Origin: Cedecea neteri
Lineage (GTDB): Bacteria; Pseudomonadota; Gammaproteobacteria; Enterobacterales; Enterobacteriaceae
Reading direction: 5' to 3'
Length of the DNA stretch: 64,000 nucleotides
Assembly (NCBI RefSeq): GCF_000758305.1
Contig: NZ_CP009458.1
Location: 4,092,001 to 4,156,000, forward strand
The translations under genes and the position numbers were made by a program. The notes below the pieces were generated by a model. The model made no database searches, had not been told where the DNA came from, and saw only the letters and a program-made list of their open reading frames with translations. Positions 18,360 through 27,046 of this stretch are shown piece after piece; position 1 is the first letter of the stretch; every line of letters begins with the position of its first letter.

Positions 18360-19964
18360 TCAAGATGTTACCCATTCTCCGGTCGCGGCGAATTCACTGG
18401 CTGCGGGCTCAGCGTCGGCACCGCTCAGGTGAAATACCGCCACCACACCGGAAAGATATTCAGCCTGCCCCGCCAGCGCATCGGTGGCGCTGGCGGCTTC
18501 TTCCACCAGCGCGGCGTTTTGCTGCGTGACCTGATCCATCTGGCTGACCGCCTGGGCGACTTGCTCAATCCCACGGCGCTGTTCATCTGACGCCGAGGCA
18601 ATTTCGCCCATAATGTCGTTCACCTGGGTGACCGAACGGACAATTTCAGCCATCGTTGTCGCCGCCGTATCCACCAGCTTCGACCCCTGCTGTACGCGAT
18701 CAACTGACTCTTCGATTAACACTTTGATCTCTTTGGCCGCCTGCGCGCTGCGGCTGGCCAGGTTGCGAACTTCCCCGGCAACCACCGCGAACCCACGCCC
18801 CTGCTCCCCGGCTCGTGCAGCTTCTACCGCCGCGTTCAGCGCGAGGATATTGGTCTGGAACGCAATACCGTCGATCACACTGGTAATATCACTAATCTTC
18901 TGTGAACTTCCCGCAATATCACGCATGGTATTTGCCACATTTGCCGCCTGCTGCCCGCCCTGTTTCGCGGTATCAGCCGCGCTGCGGGAAAGCTGCGCCG
19001 CCTGGCGAGCGTTATCGGCGTTCTGCCCGACCGTGGCCGTGAGCTGTTCCATGCTGGCTGCGGTTTCGGCCAGGGAAGCCGCCTGCTGCTCGGTGCGCGC
19101 AGACAGATCGCTATTACCTGCGGCAATTTCGCCAATACCGGCGTGCATTGAGCGAGTGCCGCTGCGCACCTGGCTGACCGTCTCTTTTAATGCCGTCTGC
19201 ATGTTTTTCAGGCTGGCGAATATCTCCGAGATCTCATTGCGCCCGAAGACCGAAATAGGCTTCGCCAGATCCCCGGCGGCGATGCTGTCAAAGTGGCTCC
19301 GCACAATCGCCAGCGGCTGCACAATCATCTTGCGCGACCAGGCCAGGGAGCCGAGCAAAAGCACCACGGCGATGATCGTCACCACGGTGAATATCACCGC
19401 GGAGATATGGTAATTTTTCTGGCTGTCGCCGCTCGCGGCTTGCACAATCTGATTAATGCTCTGCTGCCAGGCATTAAAGTTCGCATCAAAAACACCCTGC
19501 GATTTCTGTACTGGCGCGGTCATAAAATCGGAAAGCTGGTTGTTCTCGAGCCATGTTGCCTGATGCTGGAGATCGTCTCTGAATGCCGCATAGCTCTCTT
19601 TCGTCGACGCCAGCATTGTCTCGGCCTCGCCCCCTTTCTGCGGGATCTCAAGGAACTGGTTAAACAGCATATCCGCCTGCTTCAGGCTGCTGCGGGCATC
19701 CGCCATCAGGCGCTTAATATCGTCCGGTGGATAGCTGAGTGCCGTCAGCGTGCCCGCCCGGTTCAAGGCATTGCTGGCCTGCAGTAACGCGGCCCGGCTT
19801 TGGGTTAACGCGTCGCGCTGCTGATTGCTAACCTCAACCCTTTTCAGGTTCTGGAAATCGTCACGAAAAGCCCAAAAAGACAACCCATTACTGCCAATCT
19901 GCAAAACGCCGCAGACAATCAAAATCAGGAAAAGCGTGGTCGAGATCCGGATACGGTTTAACAT
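18360..19964 (-). CDS. tap: chemoreceptor Tap (dipeptide receptor type)
   Basis: A 534-residue methyl-accepting chemoreceptor most like E. coli Tap, which senses dipeptides through DppA and also pyrimidines. It has TM1 about 7-28, a four-helix periplasmic domain, TM2 about 190-212, HAMP, and a signalling hairpin with IAFQTNILALNAAVEAARAG. The N-terminus NRIRISTTLFLIL and the periplasmic QATWLENNQLSDF track Tap closely. There is no C-terminal NWETF, so it depends on Tar for efficient adaptation. The ATG at 19964 follows GAGGG; a TTG one codon upstream is ignored. Confidence 0.92.
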   Translation of the reverse strand: MLNRIRISTTLFLILIVCGVLQIGSNGLSFWAFRDDFQNLKRVEVSNQQRDALTQSRAALLQASNALNRAGTLTALSYPPDDIKRLMADARSSLKQADMLFNQFLEIPQKGGEAETMLASTKESYAAFRDDLQHQATWLENNQLSDFMTAPVQKSQGVFDANFNAWQQSINQIVQAASGDSQKNYHISAVIFTVVTIIAVVLLLGSLAWSRKMIVQPLAIVRSHFDSIAAGDLAKPISVFGRNEISEIFASLKNMQTALKETVSQVRSGTRSMHAGIGEIAAGNSDLSARTEQQAASLAETAASMEQLTATVGQNADNARQAAQLSRSAADTAKQGGQQAANVANTMRDIAGSSQKISDITSVIDGIAFQTNILALNAAVEAARAGEQGRGFAVVAGEVRNLASRSAQAAKEIKVLIEESVDRVQQGSKLVDTAATTMAEIVRSVTQVNDIMGEIASASDEQRRGIEQVAQAVSQMDQVTQQNAALVEEAASATDALAGQAEYLSGVVAVFHLSGADAEPAASEFAATGEWVTS

Positions 19965-20006
19965 CAAAGCTTCCCTCTGCCGGCCTGCAGGCCGGTATTC
20001 ATCTGA

Positions 20007-21674
20007 TCAGAAAGTTTCCCAGTTATCGTTATCCCCGGCCCGGGCCGGAGTACGCGGGGCATGAACCACAGGGCTTTGCGCTACCGGCGCGGCCGCTGCA
20101 GGTTTTTGACTACCCGCATTCCCTTGCAAACGGAACGTCGCGACCGATTGAGTCAGGCGGCTGGCCTGCTCCTCCAGCGCGGCGGCCGCAGCAGCAGACT
20201 CTTCCACCAGCGAGGCGTTCTGCTGCGTCACTCTGTCCATCTCAGACACGGCGAGGGCGACCTGGTCGATACCCCGGCTTTGCTCGTCAGAAGCGGAGGC
20301 GATTTCTCCCATGATGTCCGTGACCCGCGTCACCGCGTTCACGATGTCGCTCATGGTTTCCCCTGCGCTTTCAACCAGCACGGAACCCGTGTCCACGCGT
20401 GAAACGGAATCTTCAATCAGCAACTTAATTTCTTTCGCCGCCTGGGCACTGCGGCTGGCTAAGTTACGCACTTCCCCGGCGACAACCGCGAAGCCGCGTC
20501 CTTGCTCACCCGCACGTGCAGCTTCTACCGCCGCGTTCAGCGCCAGAATGTTGGTCTGGAAGGCAATGCCGTCAATCACGCTAATGATGTCGGCAATTTT
20601 CTTGGAGGAACCCGCGATGTCATGCATGGTTTTCACCACGCCATCCACAACCTTACCGCCGCGCTGCGCGGTTTCGGACGCATTCAGCGCCAGCTGAGAA
20701 GCCTGACGTGCGTTGTCGGCATTTTGCTTAACGGTGGCGGTGAGCTGCTCCATGCTGGCAGCGGTTTCTTCCAGGGACGCCGCCTGTTGCTCGGTGCGGG
20801 ATGAAAGATCGTTGTTGCCTGCGGCAATTTCGGTGGTGCCGCTGTAAATGGCATCCGACCCTTCGCGCACGCTGCTGACCGTGGTAATCAGTTCCTGCTG
20901 CATGTGCTGCACGCTGGAGGCCAACTGGGTCAGCTCGTTTTTGCCTTCAACGTTAATTTTTTCCGTCAGGTTACCGGCCGCAATCTCGCGGATATGGCCA
21001 ATCACCACGTTCAACGGTTTCAGCAGGATCTGACGCATCCCGACCCAGACCAGCAGAATGACTGCGGCCAGCGCCAGGGCTAAAACCCCCAACTGCCAGA
21101 TAGCAAAGGTGTAACCGTCGCGGCTGTCGACGTACGAGGCCTCATACATGCGATCGTTCAGCGCCAGGTAGCCGTCGTAGGCTTTTTCGAGCGCATTCTG
21201 CATGCCCTGGGTCGACTGGCCGAAATAGGCATCCATGTTGCCGCTTTCCAGGTAGCCAATCAGCTCCGCCAGCGCCTGATGGTAGGTCTGGTAATCACCG
21301 TCGATATCTTTCACCACGGTGTTCATCTCGGCGGAAATGGGCGCAACCTGTTTAAATTTGTTGTAGTGCTGCTCGGCGCTGGCGAGGGATTTCTTCGCAT
21401 TGTTCAGCAGATCGGTTTTGGCGGCGCTCTGACTATTGGCCGGATCCATCATCATGCGCGCGGCGGAGCGACTAAGGTTAATGCGCGTGTGCAGCATCAG
21501 AACCCATGCCTGATTTAATTCAGCCTGCTGCACCCGGAGTTCGCGGGAGACTTTGGAGTTATCATTATTGTTTTTTAACGAATTAAAGAACATTCCACCG
21601 GAAATGATTTGCAGCAGCGCGAACACCACCAGCACCATCATCAGCATGGTGACAACGCGAATACGCTTTAACAT
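20007..21674 (-). CDS. tar: aspartate chemoreceptor Tar
   Basis: A 555-residue chemoreceptor. The aspartate-site arginines are present (Arg64, Arg69 and Arg73 in TRINLSRSAARMMMD), and the second-site loop GQSTQGMQNA resembles Tar, not Tsr. TM2 is at about 190-210, then HAMP, methylation helices and the conserved tip. The C-terminus is NWETF, the CheR/CheB tether. It is the first gene of the operon, with a sigma-28 promoter at 21706-21732. The next gene upstream is a pilus adhesin, not cheW as in E. coli. Confidence 0.94.
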   Translation of the reverse strand: MLKRIRVVTMLMMVLVVFALLQIISGGMFFNSLKNNNDNSKVSRELRVQQAELNQAWVLMLHTRINLSRSAARMMMDPANSQSAAKTDLLNNAKKSLASAEQHYNKFKQVAPISAEMNTVVKDIDGDYQTYHQALAELIGYLESGNMDAYFGQSTQGMQNALEKAYDGYLALNDRMYEASYVDSRDGYTFAIWQLGVLALALAAVILLVWVGMRQILLKPLNVVIGHIREIAAGNLTEKINVEGKNELTQLASSVQHMQQELITTVSSVREGSDAIYSGTTEIAAGNNDLSSRTEQQAASLEETAASMEQLTATVKQNADNARQASQLALNASETAQRGGKVVDGVVKTMHDIAGSSKKIADIISVIDGIAFQTNILALNAAVEAARAGEQGRGFAVVAGEVRNLASRSAQAAKEIKLLIEDSVSRVDTGSVLVESAGETMSDIVNAVTRVTDIMGEIASASDEQSRGIDQVALAVSEMDRVTQQNASLVEESAAAAAALEEQASRLTQSVATFRLQGNAGSQKPAAAAPVAQSPVVHAPRTPARAGDNDNWETF

Positions 21675-21705
21675 AGGACGCCCTTTTAACGACTTGTTCC
21701 CGAGG

Positions 21706-21732
21706 TTATCGGCACGGCCCGCGGGAACTTTA
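21706..21732 (-). promoter_or_regulatory. sigma-28 (FliA) promoter for tar-tap-cheRBYZ
   Basis: Reading the minus strand, TAAAGTTC, an 11-base spacer, then GCCGATAA. Against the FliA consensus TAAAGTTT-N11-GCCGATAA this is a 15 of 16 match with exact spacing. It lies about 30 bp upstream of the tar ATG. Confidence 0.92.
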
Positions 21733-21799
21733 CGTTAAGTCACAGGGAAATTAACCGGTTGCGCCACGGCAACCGGCTATCTGTCAGGCAGGGGAACGA

Positions 21800-22756
21800 T
21801 CAATAGGTTACGGTGATGGTTACCGTGTCGGCATAGTTGTCTGGCGTGTAATTGGTGCTCGGAATAGTGACATAGACCGGGAACTGCTGCGCAGACCCAG
21901 TGCCGGTACTGGACGGCATGTTCTGCGACGTATTGCCCCACACCGCCCCGGATGTTCCGGTAGCTTGCCTTAGCTGATAAGGCACCTGGTCGGTATTACT
22001 TCCTGTGCCTGACAATACCCCGGTGCCGCCCGTGTTACCGTTCGATGGCGTCAGGCCCACGGTGTAAAGCGTGCCGTTGGTGCAGGCAATCCCAATGGTG
22101 TTATTCGACGCCACATTGGTTTGCGTGGCCGTCACCGGCCCAAAGCTAACGTTATTGGCATAGCTGACGTTGCACTGCTTGCCCACTGTCGCCACCACGT
22201 TGAAGGGAAAGTTTGCCGTCACGCCCGTACCGCAGCTTGCGGGCGGTGCCAACAGGCCGGTGTTCATTGTGACGGTCATCATGCCGCTGGTGTAAGTATC
22301 TTGATAGCCGCCTGGCGCGGCGGATATTTGCGGCAGCGTCATTTGGGCGTAGACCGTCAGGCTGCCGGTGACGGGCGTCAGGTTAAGCAAATTGAGCTGC
22401 ACCACCGGGTACGTTGTTCCCGACTGGAACTGGCTTCCCCACGCCCCCCCGCTCAATGTGCCCTGATAAAGCTCATAGGACAGCGTACTGGCCGGTGGCC
22501 CGGCAAAGGACATTTTGTGGTTCCCTACCCCGGCCCCGTCGATATTGAAGCAGAGCGTCACCCCGGCAAGCAGATCGCCCAATTGTTTGGAACAGCTGTA
22601 ATCGAAGGTCATCGACGTGTTCGGCGTGCCTGTCGCCAGCGGGTTGAGGGTGCCAAAGTTAACGTTTTGCACGTTACTCACCGAGCACACGACCGCATGG
22701 CTAATCCCGGGGGACAGCAAGAGCACCGCCAGCAGCAACAATTGTTTTAATCTCAT
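21800..22756 (-). CDS. spore coat U (SCPU) two-domain protein, probable pilus tip adhesin
   Basis: A 318-residue secreted protein with a signal peptide (MRLKQLLLLAVLLLSPGISHA). Two SCPU domains in tandem cover about 23-190 and 195-318. The second ends NYTPDNYADTVTITVTY, the same donor-strand-type ending as the small subunit gene at 25860. In archaic Csu-type pili the last gene encodes such a two-domain tip adhesin (CsuE-like). AGGAG precedes the ATG at 22756; an upstream in-frame start overlaps the usher gene and is rejected. It is the last gene of the four-gene operon. Confidence 0.83.
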   Translation of the reverse strand: MRLKQLLLLAVLLLSPGISHAVVCSVSNVQNVNFGTLNPLATGTPNTSMTFDYSCSKQLGDLLAGVTLCFNIDGAGVGNHKMSFAGPPASTLSYELYQGTLSGGAWGSQFQSGTTYPVVQLNLLNLTPVTGSLTVYAQMTLPQISAAPGGYQDTYTSGMMTVTMNTGLLAPPASCGTGVTANFPFNVVATVGKQCNVSYANNVSFGPVTATQTNVASNNTIGIACTNGTLYTVGLTPSNGNTGGTGVLSGTGSNTDQVPYQLRQATGTSGAVWGNTSQNMPSSTGTGSAQQFPVYVTIPSTNYTPDNYADTVTITVTY

Positions 22757-22790
22757 GCGGTTCACTCCTGTAGCAAAGTCCACAGTTACG

Positions 22791-25154
22791 CTATCGGCAC
22801 ACAACCGGGCCAATAGTCGGTACGTTTTTCTGATTCTCTGGATAGTCAAACTCAGCCACACAAATGCCGCTTCCTGTCGTCACCCGGAGCTGATTATGTA
22901 GCTCAAGCGCATCGAAATAGGTCATGCCATCAAACCCGACAATCGAGTCCTGCCCGATGCCCGTCATCAGCCTGACCGGGCTGCCTTCGGCGATAGTTTT
23001 GCCTTTAGCGTCAACCAGACTTATCTGGGCAGCGCGAACCGGCTTGATATCAAAATTCACCAGCGTCCCGGAGCGGTCGGCTGGGGTCGCGTTCAGGCTA
23101 ACGCTGCGGATCCGCATGTTGGCCGGCAGGTTCATCGGATCGATACTGATCAGGTTGTTCTGGTAGCTGTTGAGCGGCGTCACCAGCAGCCGTCCGCTGC
23201 TGTCGCTGTTGCCTACCAGATTATGCTGCAGCTTGACCGGTACATCGGGGATCCCGTCCGTAGAGACCACGGCAAACCCGTTGTTGATTTCCCGGGCGGC
23301 AAAAACGCCGCCGCCCATCATCACCAGCGACCCCGTCGCCCCCGCATAGCCATAATTGTTGTCAGGAATGCTGCGGAAGCCGGTATATACGCGGCCATAG
23401 CGCCCCAGGTAACCCACTTCGCCCTGCCCGGTTTGCTGGGAACTTTGCTGGCTGGCAGCTACGTTCCAGCCGACACCGCCCTCGGACGGTGGATTCTGGC
23501 TGGCATTGAGCTGGTAGCCCATCTTGTCACCGGTGCGCTGCACTGTCGCGCCGGCCGTCAGGCTATTGCTGGTACTGACTGTCAACATCAGGTAGACGCT
23601 GCGGTCGCGGGTATCATCAATGTTCTGGTTAAAGCTGGCGCTTAAAGAGATGTTTTCCGTGATCGGTTTAAACCAGCTGGCGTTGGCGTAACGAATAGCG
23701 CTTTGGTCAGGGTAGCGAAACTGCAGGTAACTCAGACTGAGATTCCCCCCTACGCCAAAGTTATACCCCACCACCGCGCTGCCGCTGAAGGCAGCCGGCG
23801 GGGCGCCATACCGCGTCGCCACATCGTGATAGTCGCCGGAGGTAGCCGTGGCGCTGGAGCTAAAGTTGAAGCGCCCGCCGGACCAGCGGTACCCGAGACT
23901 ATATAAATAGCCGCTCTCCCCGGCGTCCGAGCTTGCCGCCAGCGCGGTTGAAATCGTCCCGGACTGACTCCAGGGGATCCAGTCGCTGCTAACGCCCCCG
24001 TTGACCAGGCTGTCGCTGGCCTCCATATGGCCGCCTGCAGTCAGGCTGTTGCTAAAGCCACGTCGCCAGGTGCCGCTGATCGCCGGTTCGCTGGCGTAAT
24101 CGAAAGAGGAATAGCCGTAGTTTTTTCTGACCACGCCCAGCTCAAGCGACCAGTCCGTCAATCCTTCCCTCAGCAGAAGCTGATCGTTGTAAAAAGAGAA
24201 GTTCTGCACGCTGGTTCTGCCGAGGGCATCAGTCATCATCACCTGAGCATCCCCTGCGCCGGTGATGTTTGGCAGCGTATTTAACTGGAAACTGCCCGCC
24301 GGAACCTCGCCGTTATAGTATTTTACCCCGTTGACATACAGCTCAACGCTTGAGGGCAGCGTGGCCGAACCCAGAAACGCGGGCAGCGGCGTCGTCGGCA
24401 TATAAGGGTTGAGGCCAAAATCCGTCCCAATTTTCACCCCGGCAATGCGGGTCTGGCGGGACCAAGAAAGCGAGCTGGTGAGCGTATCGCCGAGGGTTAC
24501 CGCCAGCATTTTATCGGGAAAGGAGGTGCGCCAGCTGGTGTCCAGGCGGCTAAAAGACTGATTGCTATTCTGTTCCGTGCTGTAGCGGGTAAGCTGGGTC
24601 GAACTCAGGACGCCTGCCGAGTTAAACGCACGGAACTCACTGAACGTGTTGAAGTTGTTGCTCTTGCCACTGTCGCCGTAGAGGTCGTAATTCAGCAATG
24701 CCCCAAAGGCATTGGCGGCCTTCGGCGCAGACATGTCGGACTGGTTGAGCTGGGTGGTTTTCAGATCTAACAGGCTTAGCGGTGCGGTCAGGGCCAGGGT
24801 TTGTTGCTGGACGTTATAGTCAACTTTGACCTGAGCAATGTCATCCAGGTAATACGGCGGCTTTGCATTTTCCGGCAGGCGAAATCCCAACTGACGCAGG
24901 GCCATTGCGTCGCCGTAAAGTTTTCCCTGCGCGTAGCCAAGATGAACCAGACCCACGGCATTCCCGTTCACCGTCGTGTCCAGATATAAATCCACGCCTA
25001 CAGGCTGAGCTGTATCATTGCTGGCCGCATTCTGAGGTAAGTCATTATTAGTATTTTGTGCTGCTGTCATGCCTGAGAAAAATAAACCATTAAGCAATAC
25101 AATATTTACCAAAGAATATGGCCAGTCATAGATTTTGTTCTGTTTTTTGACCAT
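22791..25154 (-). CDS. outer-membrane usher of archaic (Csu-type) chaperone-usher pilus
   Basis: A 787-residue fimbrial usher. After a secretion signal (about 15-33) come an N-terminal domain with VDLYLDTTVNGNAVG, a long beta-rich pore region, a plug-type segment (VELYVNGVKYYNGEVPAGSF) and a C-terminal domain ending in a Cys pair region (GICVAEFDYP to PVVCR). It secretes and assembles SCPU subunits. The ATG at 25154 lies 29 bp inside the end of the chaperone gene, indicating translational coupling. CsuD-like is the closest analogue I recognise. Confidence 0.87.
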   Translation of the reverse strand: MVKKQNKIYDWPYSLVNIVLLNGLFFSGMTAAQNTNNDLPQNAASNDTAQPVGVDLYLDTTVNGNAVGLVHLGYAQGKLYGDAMALRQLGFRLPENAKPPYYLDDIAQVKVDYNVQQQTLALTAPLSLLDLKTTQLNQSDMSAPKAANAFGALLNYDLYGDSGKSNNFNTFSEFRAFNSAGVLSSTQLTRYSTEQNSNQSFSRLDTSWRTSFPDKMLAVTLGDTLTSSLSWSRQTRIAGVKIGTDFGLNPYMPTTPLPAFLGSATLPSSVELYVNGVKYYNGEVPAGSFQLNTLPNITGAGDAQVMMTDALGRTSVQNFSFYNDQLLLREGLTDWSLELGVVRKNYGYSSFDYASEPAISGTWRRGFSNSLTAGGHMEASDSLVNGGVSSDWIPWSQSGTISTALAASSDAGESGYLYSLGYRWSGGRFNFSSSATATSGDYHDVATRYGAPPAAFSGSAVVGYNFGVGGNLSLSYLQFRYPDQSAIRYANASWFKPITENISLSASFNQNIDDTRDRSVYLMLTVSTSNSLTAGATVQRTGDKMGYQLNASQNPPSEGGVGWNVAASQQSSQQTGQGEVGYLGRYGRVYTGFRSIPDNNYGYAGATGSLVMMGGGVFAAREINNGFAVVSTDGIPDVPVKLQHNLVGNSDSSGRLLVTPLNSYQNNLISIDPMNLPANMRIRSVSLNATPADRSGTLVNFDIKPVRAAQISLVDAKGKTIAEGSPVRLMTGIGQDSIVGFDGMTYFDALELHNQLRVTTGSGICVAEFDYPENQKNVPTIGPVVCR

Positions 25155-25845
25155 TGATAGTGACTTCAACCTTTCCACTGTGATAAGCATCACTGGCAGA
25201 CGAAGATATTATCCACCGCATAGTTGAACCTGGAAGAACATAACCTAACAGACCTGGCGTAATCGTTTTTCGCGCCCCATTAGCCTGAATAAATGTCATG
25301 GCAGAAAGCTGGGCGTGGCTGTTTCCCTGATTACTCACATCGACAAATGTTTTGCCATCGGTTTGCACCAATGCCCATTTTAGCTTCGCTGTGTTTTCAG
25401 CCTGCCCGACAGGCTGCAAAAACACCGGGACGGAATAGCGCATAACAAATTGAAGGGTATTTTTCTGCACTTTGGCAGGCGGAAGTTCATCAATAAACAA
25501 ACGGTAGGCCTGTTCCACCTGATTGGTGGCAGGCGTCGTGCGGATCACGCGGACAAGCTGACGCTCCCCGGCGGGCAGCGTCACGATGGGCGGACTAATG
25601 ACCAGCCCCTGAGAGGTTGACAGCCTGTCGGCATTGCCGCTTTGCTGCCAGTTAAACACCCGAACCTGCGCGTTGAGCGGCGCAGTCCCTTCATTACTTA
25701 ACCATATACCGTCCGCATTTTGTGCGGCGCTCAACGTCAGGTTAACCGGCGATATCTGCAGACCACCGGCCAACGCATTTTGTCCCACGGCCAGCGCCAG
25801 CAACAGGCATGCGCAGGCCGGGCGTCCGCCTAATTTCATTTTCAT
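25126..25845 (-). CDS. periplasmic pilus chaperone (Csu-type)
   Basis: A 239-residue immunoglobulin-like fimbrial chaperone with signal peptide (about 1-26, ending NALAGG). The first domain begins LQISPVNLTLSA and holds the family motif RQLVRVIR. The G1-strand type segment FVMRYSVPVFL follows, with alternating hydrophobics used to cap subunits. It is second in the operon, 14 bp after the subunit gene and overlapping the usher gene. Confidence 0.87.
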   Translation of the reverse strand: MKMKLGGRPACACLLLALAVGQNALAGGLQISPVNLTLSAAQNADGIWLSNEGTAPLNAQVRVFNWQQSGNADRLSTSQGLVISPPIVTLPAGERQLVRVIRTTPATNQVEQAYRLFIDELPPAKVQKNTLQFVMRYSVPVFLQPVGQAENTAKLKWALVQTDGKTFVDVSNQGNSHAQLSAMTFIQANGARKTITPGLLGYVLPGSTMRWIISSSASDAYHSGKVEVTINGQKTEQNL

Positions 25846-25859
25846 CCGTTGTCCTGAAA

Positions 25860-26390
25860 TCAGTAGTTAACGTTGACGGTCACAGTATCCGCATAGCTGT
25901 CTGGCGTGTAGTTGGCGCTCGCCGCAGTGGCATAAACCGTATACGAGATAGCAAGCCCTGTGCCCACCCCCGCCACGCCGTTGCCCACTGTCGTTGTGGT
26001 AGCGGTGTTACCCCAAACTGGCCCGGTAGCCGAGGTTTGGTTCAACTGATAAGGGACTTTGTCGGTGTTGGTTGCGGCGTTAAGCACGGACGACATTGCC
26101 CCCGAACCGGTGGTGGTTCCGCCGTTGGCCGCAGAAGGCGCAAGCCCAATAAAATAGGGCGTTGCCTTGGAGCAGTTAACGGTGAAAGTATTACTTTGCG
26201 AGGTGTTTACTGCGCTAGCTGCAACCGAACCCAGGTTAATATTCGAGGCCGTACCCGCCGTTACTGCACAGGACTTTGTAATAGTAATGAGGACCTGAAA
26301 TGTACCGTTTGCCACCGCAGCATTAGCCGATGGAATAATCGCAAACGCAGTACAAGAGAGAATTAAGCGTGCTGCAGTGGCTGAATTCAT
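25860..26390 (-). CDS. spore coat U (SCPU) domain pilin, probable major subunit
   Basis: A 176-residue secreted protein. The signal peptide ends about residue 25 (SANA-AVANG), and one SCPU domain follows with paired cysteines (SCAVTAG and VNCSKATP) and the ending NYTPDSYADTVTVNVNY. It resembles CsuA/B-type major pilins. It is the first gene of the operon with AAGGA upstream of the ATG. Acinetobacter csu has additional minor subunits (csuA, csuB) that are absent here. Confidence 0.82.
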   Translation of the reverse strand: MNSATAARLILSCTAFAIIPSANAAVANGTFQVLITITKSCAVTAGTASNINLGSVAASAVNTSQSNTFTVNCSKATPYFIGLAPSAANGGTTTGSGAMSSVLNAATNTDKVPYQLNQTSATGPVWGNTATTTTVGNGVAGVGTGLAISYTVYATAASANYTPDSYADTVTVNVNY

Positions 26391-27046
26391 ATCCTTACCC
26401 TCATTCAAATGACTCAATCGTGCTTCGTGAATACACAACGAAGCGGCACGGGATGATTTAACGTTAGTTTATATTCCGCTTTAATAAAGACGGCGGACAC
26501 CATAACTTGTCGTTTATATAATTCGTCATGAAGCCAAATGGCTGACTCTAAATACCGTTCATGCTGCGGGGAGCATGGTTCTGCCCACAAATTAATCCCA
26601 ATCGTTCACTTCACAAGCAGGCAGAACAGTGTCTGACCGCACCCTTTATAGACCTCACGGTAAGAAAAAAATCAGTACGTTACGCCATCACTTAGTTGAA
26701 ATTTAGTTTAGAGAATGGGAAATAACCAGACTCCCCCCCAAAATTCGCCTTAGCGGCCGATTGACACATTATTACCAATCAAAACAAGTCGTTAACCAGC
26801 ACACACCTCAGAAGCCTGCAAAGTGAAAAGAATATATCCGCTATTTTGTGATGTTAATCACAAATAATGATTAAGTGCTGCTTAATTAACAATTAACAGA
26901 ATTTATAAAAAAGAGTTGTATATCGGCGCGGTTTGATTCAATTTATGCTCCGCGCATTTACGGCCCGGAAACAATAATTATATAGGGGTCAGTAAGTTAC
27001 AAAAAAACACACATTAACTACAGTCAACTACGGGGTTACTAAGTCA
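26391..27046 (+). other. 656-bp divergent intergenic region (pilus / symporter)
   Basis: Gene-free DNA between the divergent SCPU pilin and the symporter. It is clearly more A+T-rich than its neighbours from about 26690. It contains a perfect CRP half-site pair (26847-26862) and must hold promoters for both transcripts. I see no RNA gene or convincing small coding frame. Confidence 0.7.
26847..26862 (+). promoter_or_regulatory. CRP-cAMP binding site upstream of the symporter
   Basis: TGTGA-N6-TCACA with both half-sites perfect and symmetrical flanks (T before, A after). It lies about 185 bp upstream of the symporter GTG, a suitable place for class I or II activation of a catabolic transporter. 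Confidence 0.75.
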
